Shown one piece after another: positions 12,811 through 17,267 of a stretch of DNA of 17,267 nt. The notes below the pieces were generated by a model. That model made no database searches, was not told the origin of the DNA, and saw only the letters and a list, made by a program, of their open reading frames with translations. The stretch's first letter is position 1; each line of letters begins with the position of its first letter. This DNA comes from JACNKJ01 sp964440095. Lineage in GTDB: Bacteria > Krumholzibacteriota > Krumholzibacteriia > JACNKJ01. The stretch covers positions 1 through 17,267 of the forward strand of contig CAYTPZ010000040.1 of the NCBI GenBank assembly GCA_964440095.1, written 5' to 3'. The position numbers and the translations under genes were made by a program.

Positions 12811-14346
12811 ATGCGCCTTCGCCTTTTGGCCGCCGGCCTGCTCAGCGCTCTCATGTTTCACCTTGCCCTACCTGGCGGTGGATCGCCTTGGCTGGGTTGG
12901 GGCGTGCTGCTGCTGCCCCTTCTCGCGCTAGATCGCTTGGGCGCTTCTGCCAAGGACATCGGCCGGTACATGGCCCTGCCCATGGGCCTGCTCTTCGGCC
13001 TGCTCGAGTATCGCTGGATGCGCGAGCTGGTGCCGGCCAGCGATGTGACCATCCCCTGGATCATGATTCCCGCGGTCATCGTGTGGACCTTTTACATCAC
13101 CCTATACTTCTGGCTCTTCTTTCGCGGCATGGCACTGCTGCGCGATCGCCTGGGCCACGCGGCCATTTGGGCGGCGCCGGCACTCTGGGTATTGCTCGAA
13201 TGGATTCGCAGCAGCGGCATGTTTGCCTTCAGCTGGATGAACCTGTCCCAAACCCAGGCCGCGCCCGGCGGCACATTGGCTCCCGCTGGATGGATCGGCG
13301 GCATCGGCATGAGCTTCCTCATGGTCTTCATCCAGGTGGCGGCGGTGCGCGGCGCAGATCTCAAGGGCCGCGACGGGCGCATGTCCCGCAGGCTTTTGGC
13401 GGTGGGTTGCGTGCTTTTATTGCTCACCCACATACCCAGCGGCAAGGACGGCTCGCAACTGCTGCGAGTAGCGGCGGCTCAAGGCAACATTCTCCTGGAA
13501 GACAAGTGGGAGCGAAGCTACCGCGATGAAAATCTGCGCATCTTTCGCGAACTCACCGAGCGTGCGGCCGAGGAAGGTGCGGACCTGGTGGTTTGGCCAG
13601 AGACGGCGGTGCCGGTGAATATCCTCTGGAATCGCGGGGTGGATGAGAAGCTGCGCGCCATCGCTCGCGACACGGAAATGCACATCCTCACCGGCTTTCA
13701 GGCTTTGGCGCCGGCGGATCACGGCTATCACTACAGCAACGCTCTCGGACTTCTCTCGCCAAACGGCGCGCTTGAGGGCGTGTATCGCAAGGTGCATCTG
13801 CTGCCCTTCGGCGAGTACATTCCCTTTGCCATGTGGCTGGTGCCGGGCGTGAATATAGATCTGGGGCAGGCCAACTTCAGGCCGGGCGGCGGCGAGCGCG
13901 TTTTCGAGGGCGAAAAGTTTCGTGTGGCCGGCTTCATCTGCTACGAAATGGGATTCTCCGGCGACGCCACCCGCGCGGCCCGCGCCGGCGCGAACCTGCT
14001 GGCCAACCCCACTAATGATGGATGGTTCGAGCACAAAATCGCGTTGGAGCTTCACGCGGCATTGGCGCCCATGCGTGCGGCGGAGACGGGGCTTCCCTTG
14101 GTGCGCTGTGGCAACTCAGGCATCACTGAAATTATCGATACCCGCGGGCGTGTGCTGGGTCGCCTGCCCATGCACACCCGCGACCTGCTGGTGGCGGACA
14201 TAACGTTGCCCGCGCGTCCGAGCTTCTATGCCCGAACGGGTCACTGGCTGCCGCTGTTACTGGGGTTCCTTTATTCAGCGCTTTGGCTGGGGCTGTCGAT
14301 GAGAGCCAGGTTCGGCGCCAGCAATTCGGCCCAGAGCAGTTCGTAG
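12811..14346 (+). CDS. lnt: Apolipoprotein N-acyltransferase
   Basis: Inner-membrane enzyme that adds the third acyl chain to the N-terminal cysteine of lipoproteins before Lol sorting. 511 residues (E. coli Lnt 512). The N-terminal membrane part (about 1-210) has five or six hydrophobic segments; then a nitrilase domain with the catalytic triad Glu264 (VVWPETAVP), Lys327 (YRKVHLLPFGEYIPF) and Cys377 (FICYEMGF), plus NPTNDGWF (399-406). A last membrane segment lies at about 479-496. The ATG is 5 nt after GGGAGG. The neighbouring minus-strand genes encode a lipoprotein and an outer-membrane protein, a sensible envelope context. Its last 76 bp overlap the end of the convergent peptidase gene. 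Confidence 0.95.
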   Translation: MRLRLLAAGLLSALMFHLALPGGGSPWLGWGVLLLPLLALDRLGASAKDIGRYMALPMGLLFGLLEYRWMRELVPASDVTIPWIMIPAVIVWTFYITLYFWLFFRGMALLRDRLGHAAIWAAPALWVLLEWIRSSGMFAFSWMNLSQTQAAPGGTLAPAGWIGGIGMSFLMVFIQVAAVRGADLKGRDGRMSRRLLAVGCVLLLLTHIPSGKDGSQLLRVAAAQGNILLEDKWERSYRDENLRIFRELTERAAEEGADLVVWPETAVPVNILWNRGVDEKLRAIARDTEMHILTGFQALAPADHGYHYSNALGLLSPNGALEGVYRKVHLLPFGEYIPFAMWLVPGVNIDLGQANFRPGGGERVFEGEKFRVAGFICYEMGFSGDATRAARAGANLLANPTNDGWFEHKIALELHAALAPMRAAETGLPLVRCGNSGITEIIDTRGRVLGRLPMHTRDLLVADITLPARPSFYARTGHWLPLLLGFLYSALWLGLSMRARFGASNSAQSSS

Positions 14347-15527
14347 CCCGCCACCGCTTCCGTGAATTCGGCCATGCGCGACTGTGCAAGAGGATTGGCC
14401 GGCTGCGACCGGAAGTTTCGCGGATCGATGTACTTCCCGTTCACCTTCATGCGGTAATCCAGGTGCGGCCCGGTGGCCAGGCCCGAAGATCCCACGTAAC
14501 CGATAACCTGTCCCTGGCGAATGCGCCGACCCTGAGCCGTGCCATTCGCGAATCGCGACAGATGCATATAGGTGGTTTCGATGCCGCCCGCGTGACGAAT
14601 CTTGATGAAACGGCCGGCCTGACTATCGCGAGTGCGGCGCGAGACCGAGCCGTCGGCGGTGGCCATGACCGGCGTGCCGTGGGGCGCGGCATAGTCGATG
14701 CCCGGGTGGGGGCGTCGGTATCCCAATATGGGATGCAGACGGTTGTGCGAAAAGCCCGAGCTGATGCGCGTGAAGCTGAGCGGCGCGCGCAGGAACTGCC
14801 TCGCGAGCGAGCCGCCGTCGCGATGATAGTAATGTCGCTCGCCGCGCTCATCGTGCAGCAAAAAGGCTTCGTACTCTTCCCCGCCCACGGTCATGCGCGC
14901 GGCCAGCACGCGATTTTTTTCCTCATTGCGATCGGGGCGCCGGCAGCTTTCCAGCAACAATTCCATGCGGTCGCCCGCGCGCAGATCGAAAAAGAAATCG
15001 ATAGTGCCGCTGAAGAGGTCGGCCACCCGGGTGGCCAAGTCGCCGTCGTGGCCGCGGCGCTGCAGGTCTTCATAAAAGGACGGCGCCAGGTCGGCCTCGG
15101 CCGTGGAAGGTGTCCAAGTAAGTTGCATGTGGTAGATGTCGGCCTCGAAGCCGCCGTCCGCGCGCCAGAGGCAGAGGTCGCGCTCGAAATCCACGGGATA
15201 GTGCAGGGTGATAAGCTTGCCGGTCCAGTCCTGGCGAATGTGCAGGGGAGCGCCGGCGCGGAAGCGTCCCAGATCGTAGGATGATGCCACCGCGCGAATG
15301 GCGGCTTGGCGATCTTCCGCCGATATGCCGACGCGCGTGAGCAGGCCGTCGAGGTGATCGCCCGAGCCGAAGACGAGTTCGCGCTGGCGAAAGAGGTCGT
15401 CGAATAGGGGATCCACGAATTCGATGGAGTCGGGCAGTGCCGCCGCCACCGACGCTGCGGGCTCGGGCGCTTTGTTGCAGGCGGCGAGGCTCGCAATGAG
15501 GGCGGCAAGCGCCAGGGCGCGGATCAC
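14271..15527 (-). CDS. Lipoprotein M23 (LytM-type) metallopeptidase
   Basis: Probable cell-wall endopeptidase or its regulator, anchored by lipid. 418 residues: signal peptide with lipobox LAAC (Cys17); a 230-residue N-terminal part with a LysM/OapA-like fold preceding the catalytic domain; and the M23 domain at about 255-375 with zinc ligands His274 and Asp278 (HPGID), His322 (MHLSRF) and GPHLDYR (353-359). The last motif is normally HxH; here it is His355-x-Asp357, a variant seen in some M23 proteins in which Asp may bind zinc, so activity is likely but not assured. It starts at GTG 15527, overlapping the upstream stop as GTGA, so it is coupled to the Omp85-like gene. Its end overlaps lnt tail to tail. 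Confidence 0.88.
   Translation of the reverse strand: MIRALALAALIASLAACNKAPEPAASVAAALPDSIEFVDPLFDDLFRQRELVFGSGDHLDGLLTRVGISAEDRQAAIRAVASSYDLGRFRAGAPLHIRQDWTGKLITLHYPVDFERDLCLWRADGGFEADIYHMQLTWTPSTAEADLAPSFYEDLQRRGHDGDLATRVADLFSGTIDFFFDLRAGDRMELLLESCRRPDRNEEKNRVLAARMTVGGEEYEAFLLHDERGERHYYHRDGGSLARQFLRAPLSFTRISSGFSHNRLHPILGYRRPHPGIDYAAPHGTPVMATADGSVSRRTRDSQAGRFIKIRHAGGIETTYMHLSRFANGTAQGRRIRQGQVIGYVGSSGLATGPHLDYRMKVNGKYIDPRNFRSQPANPLAQSRMAEFTEAVAGYELLWAELLAPNLALIDSPSQSAE
15021..15036. repeat. Variant of the 16-bp palindrome
   Basis: GGCCACCCGGGTGGCC within the M23 gene shares the central 12 bases CCACCCGGGTGG with the two exact copies of the related palindrome further right. Here it encodes Ala-Thr-Arg-Val-Ala. 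Confidence 0.5.
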
Positions 15528-16732
15528 GGCAGGGCATCCTCCAGGATGAAGATGAACTTGAACTCTTCCTCGCGGGTCACGAAACCGCCAGCGGAAATGC
15601 GCAGGCCGTAATCGGGCACGATGAGCGAAACACCCAGGCCGCCCTCGCCGGCGAAGGACCAGTCGCCTGCAGTATCCATGCGATGCTGCGCTCCGGCCAG
15701 CAGGAAAAAGGCCGATACAGGGGCCGACACTTCCGGCCCGCGGCGGCTCATGCGCATGGGCAGGCCGAAGAGTCGGATGTCGCCGCGAAAGCTGGCGAAG
15801 CTGTAGTCGCGAGTTTCCAGTTCGCCCGGTTCATAGGCGTGGAACCAGGACCACTTGGACAGGAATGGCCGGGCGATGGCCGGGCTTTCGAAACTGGCGC
15901 CGCCCTGGAGCAGTCGAGTGTGGAAACGCCAGCGGCCGGGGCGGATGTGCTGGTCGATGCCCACTTCACCCCAGAAGAAGGAATCGAAGTCGCTGGGCTT
16001 ACGCATTTCGCCGCGGGCCACCAGGGCGATGCCGGCAAGGCCGGTGGGTTGGCGCAGGCGTCCGGTGAAGAGAAAGTGCGGGTCTTCGCCTTCGTTTTCC
16101 AGGATGCCGCGATAGGGGCGCGTGGAATGATGTTCGCCGCCCGCGAGCAGGGTGAAGTATCCGGCAAGGGGCAGGCGCGTGCGGAGGCCGCCTAGGTAAT
16201 GCCAGTTGCGGTGTTCGGCGTCCAGGAATGGGTTTTCCCAGTCTTGGAGGCGCAGGTCAATTGCCAGGGAGAAGGGGCCGAAGAGCGGCAGGCCGCTCAT
16301 TTGAAGGCTTAGGTCGGCCATGGATCCGACCAGAACGGTGGCGTCCCAGCTTTCACCGCGACGAAAGAGTGAGAAGCTGCGCAGGCGCATGCCGCCGACC
16401 AGGTCGCCGTCGTCGAGGGTGCCGATGATCGGCTGAATCTGCAGGCGAGGACGTTCCTGCACGCGCAAGTTCAGGTGCAGGCCGTCGCTGAAGGTCTGCA
16501 CCTCAACCTGGAAGCTGCTGATATAGACGAGTTCGCGGGCCCGGGCCTGCAGTTTGCGCGCGAGATTGTCGTCCGCGCTGTCGCCCTCGTGAATGCCGAG
16601 GTCGCTCAGCAGCACCTCGCGGTCCACGTGCTTGAGCCCCGCGATGAGGATGGTGGTTATGGTGTCGCCTGTCGCCGCCAGGCTGGGCGCGGCTATGAGC
16701 AAGCTTAAGCAAATCAACAGGATGTGGCGCAT
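15524..16732 (-). CDS. Omp85/BamA-like outer-membrane protein with one POTRA domain
   Basis: 402 residues. Signal peptide 1-19 (cleavage after SLA); one POTRA-like domain at about 22-94 (ITTILIAGLKHVDREVLLSD, then VYISSFQVEVQTF and LHLNLRVQERP); then about 300 residues of alternating beta strands with aromatic residues, consistent with a barrel and ending near FKFIFIL. BamA has five POTRAs and about 800 residues and TamA has three, so this is a reduced relative. I cannot say whether it inserts proteins, secretes a partner or moves lipid. ATG 16732 is chosen over an ATG at 16819, because a promoter (16784-16789/16761-16766) lies between them and GAGGAAGG (16750-16743) is just upstream. It is coupled by GTGA to the M23 lipoprotein, so the two probably act together in the envelope. 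Confidence 0.75.
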   Translation of the reverse strand: MRHILLICLSLLIAAPSLAATGDTITTILIAGLKHVDREVLLSDLGIHEGDSADDNLARKLQARARELVYISSFQVEVQTFSDGLHLNLRVQERPRLQIQPIIGTLDDGDLVGGMRLRSFSLFRRGESWDATVLVGSMADLSLQMSGLPLFGPFSLAIDLRLQDWENPFLDAEHRNWHYLGGLRTRLPLAGYFTLLAGGEHHSTRPYRGILENEGEDPHFLFTGRLRQPTGLAGIALVARGEMRKPSDFDSFFWGEVGIDQHIRPGRWRFHTRLLQGGASFESPAIARPFLSKWSWFHAYEPGELETRDYSFASFRGDIRLFGLPMRMSRRGPEVSAPVSAFFLLAGAQHRMDTAGDWSFAGEGGLGVSLIVPDYGLRISAGGFVTREEEFKFIFILEDALP

Positions 16733-16760
16733 GGCTAAGAACCTTCCTCGGGGCAGGGGG

Positions 16761-16789
16761 AAGGTATCGGGTAGGAGATTTCGGGTCAA
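16761..16789 (-). promoter_or_regulatory. Promoter of the Omp85-M23 operon
   Basis: On the minus strand TTGACC (16789-16784), 17 bp, TACCTT (16766-16761). Transcription would start near 16754, leaving about 22 nt before the ATG at 16732. Confidence 0.45.
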
Positions 16790-16819
16790 CTGGTAGCTTG
16801 ATGTAACAATCTTCATCAT

Positions 16820-17091
16820 TCAGACAATAGTCCTGATTTACTGTGCGCCAGAATACGGTCCGATAATCTTCCTGAACAATTCACATTTGCCAGGGTTTTT
16901 CTCAGTTGCTCGATCGTCCACCCGGGTGGACTTTTTGTCTGTTTGCGGTGGCAAGAACTGTGCCCCTAGTGCCCGCTAACCCGTTGTTATTATTATAGAT
17001 AACACTTGTTTTTTTGTGCCGCGATTGACTATATCGCTTCCATCCTCCCCCCTCTCCTCTCCTCCCGGAGACTTCATCGTTGGAGTGGGAA
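16820..17091. other. Divergent intergenic region with palindrome, AT-rich pocket and pyrimidine tract
   Basis: This holds no recognisable gene. It contains a 16-bp palindrome followed by five T; an AT-rich stretch at 16984-17003 with the inverted repeat GTTAT/ATAAC (16986-16990, 16999-17003); a weak rightward promoter candidate TTGTTT (17006-17011), 18 bp, TATATC (17030-17035); and an uninterrupted pyrimidine tract (17043-17066) of repeated CCTC/CTCC units just before the next gene. The CTCC units could pair with the GGAG at 17082-17085. Confidence 0.5.
16916..16931. repeat. 16-bp perfect palindrome, intergenic copy
   Basis: GTCCACCCGGGTGGAC, followed by TTTTT (16932-16936). The hairpin could have a 6-bp stem with a CCGG loop, so it resembles a small rightward terminator. 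However, no rightward gene precedes it, and the same 16 bases recur inside the next gene, which suggests a protein-binding site instead. Confidence 0.6.
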
Positions 17092-17267
17092 ATGTCAGAT
17101 CAATCCATTGCACAATCCATCCATGAGCGGCTGCTCATGGCGCTGGAATCGCTTCTCGCCGAGTCCACCCGGGTGGACAGCGGCGCCTCGCCCTATCAGG
17201 TGGTTGTGCAGAAGTGTCCGGCTTGCAAAGGAAAAACCGTGGGGCCCGAGCGGCGACGTTTGAGCAA
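17092..17267 (+). CDS. 5' part of an unknown gene, possibly HNH-nuclease related
   Basis: The gene is cut by the right edge; 58 codons are visible from ATG 17092, with GGAG (17082-17085) 6 nt upstream and an in-frame stop at 17026-17028. Codons are G/C-ending, as in neighbouring real genes. The start is a helix (IHERLLMALESLLAEST, 9-25), followed by SPYQVVVQKCPACKGKTVGP (33-52) with a CxxC pair. A similar PYxVVxxxCPxC strip followed by further cysteines is what I recall from a family of HNH endonuclease proteins, where it lies upstream of the HNH motif. The HNH motif itself is outside the window, so this is a guess. It could be another zinc-binding protein. It carries a copy of the palindrome. 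Confidence 0.5.
   Translation, partial: MSDQSIAQSIHERLLMALESLLAESTRVDSGASPYQVVVQKCPACKGKTVGPERRRLS
17163..17178. repeat. 16-bp perfect palindrome, coding copy
   Basis: GTCCACCCGGGTGGAC is identical to the copy at 16916-16931, 247 bp away. It lies 72 bp inside the gene that starts at 17092 and encodes Ser-Thr-Arg-Val-Asp. The flanking bases of the two copies are unrelated. Confidence 0.6.

Noticed and set aside
14283..15284. Plus-strand frame opposite the M23 gene
   Set aside because: The minus strand has a lipobox and M23 motifs; the plus frame is a shadow.
16733..16819. N-terminal extension of the Omp85-like protein from an ATG at 16819
   Set aside because: It would place 29 non-signal residues before a clear signal peptide and lies upstream of the likely promoter.
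16916..16936. Palindrome plus five T as an intrinsic terminator
   Set aside because: No rightward transcription unit ends there, and the same palindrome recurs inside a coding region; a binding site is more likely, though termination of stray transcription is not excluded.
17006..17263. Plus-strand frame (MFFCAAIDYIAS...) overlapping the last gene
   Set aside because: No ribosome-binding site, it crosses the promoter and pyrimidine tract, and the other frame from 17092 has better codon use and a CxxC motif.
1..17267. tRNA, rRNA, CRISPR array, insertion sequence, prophage
   Set aside because: No cloverleaf with TTCGA-type T-arm, no regularly spaced repeats, no transposase or phage genes were found on reading both strands.

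Overview
The window is about 17.3 kb of GC-rich DNA (AT-rich only in short pockets) from a diderm bacterium. An apolipoprotein N-acyltransferase, a lipoprotein LytM peptidase and an Omp85-type outer-membrane protein show that the cell has an outer membrane. The mix of genes, with a sigma-54 activator, an HD-GYP protein and a VTC/DUF4956 pair, fits a poorly sampled diderm phylum. I cannot name the lineage from sequence alone. No rRNA, tRNA, CRISPR array or insertion sequence is visible.

Left block (191-4235, + strand): a good sigma-70 promoter leads into a compact operon of polyprenyl diphosphate synthase, RsfS, arginyl-tRNA synthetase and a PfkB-type kinase. The genes are joined by TGATG, ATGA and a 2-nt gap. 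The ArgRS has lost the histidines of its HIGH motif. A tiny gene with its own promoter may diverge to the left.

Second block (4258-6968, +): a separate promoter drives three coupled genes. They encode a membrane-anchored HlyD-type periplasmic adaptor, a soluble VTC-type (polyphosphate polymerase-like) enzyme and a DUF4956 membrane protein. The arrangement resembles a split version of the eukaryotic VTC polymerase/translocator with an adaptor added. It is the best candidate here for an undescribed system.

Third block (7023-12008, +): a conserved protein of unknown function; a structured leader with a 19-codon Trp-rich mini-ORF whose Shine-Dalgarno (SD) sequence is complementary to an upstream anti-SD; a membrane HD-GYP c-di-GMP phosphodiesterase; purM; and a sigma-54 activator without a recognisable receiver domain. 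The activator is preceded by a sigma-54-like promoter and a hairpin that reaches its SD.

Fourth block (12058-17267): a CopG/MazF toxin-antitoxin pair has a perfect palindromic operator over its -10 box. It is followed by lnt (+), which converges on and overlaps by 76 bp a minus-strand operon encoding a single-POTRA Omp85 protein and an M23 lipoprotein. A divergent 359-bp intergenic region then leads to a gene cut by the right edge, possibly HNH-nuclease related. A 16-bp palindrome occurs exactly twice around this last gene start, and a close variant lies in the M23 gene.

Several genes show the same layout: a clear -35/-10 with 17-bp spacing, a very short leader, a strong SD, and GTG or TTG starts in several cases.
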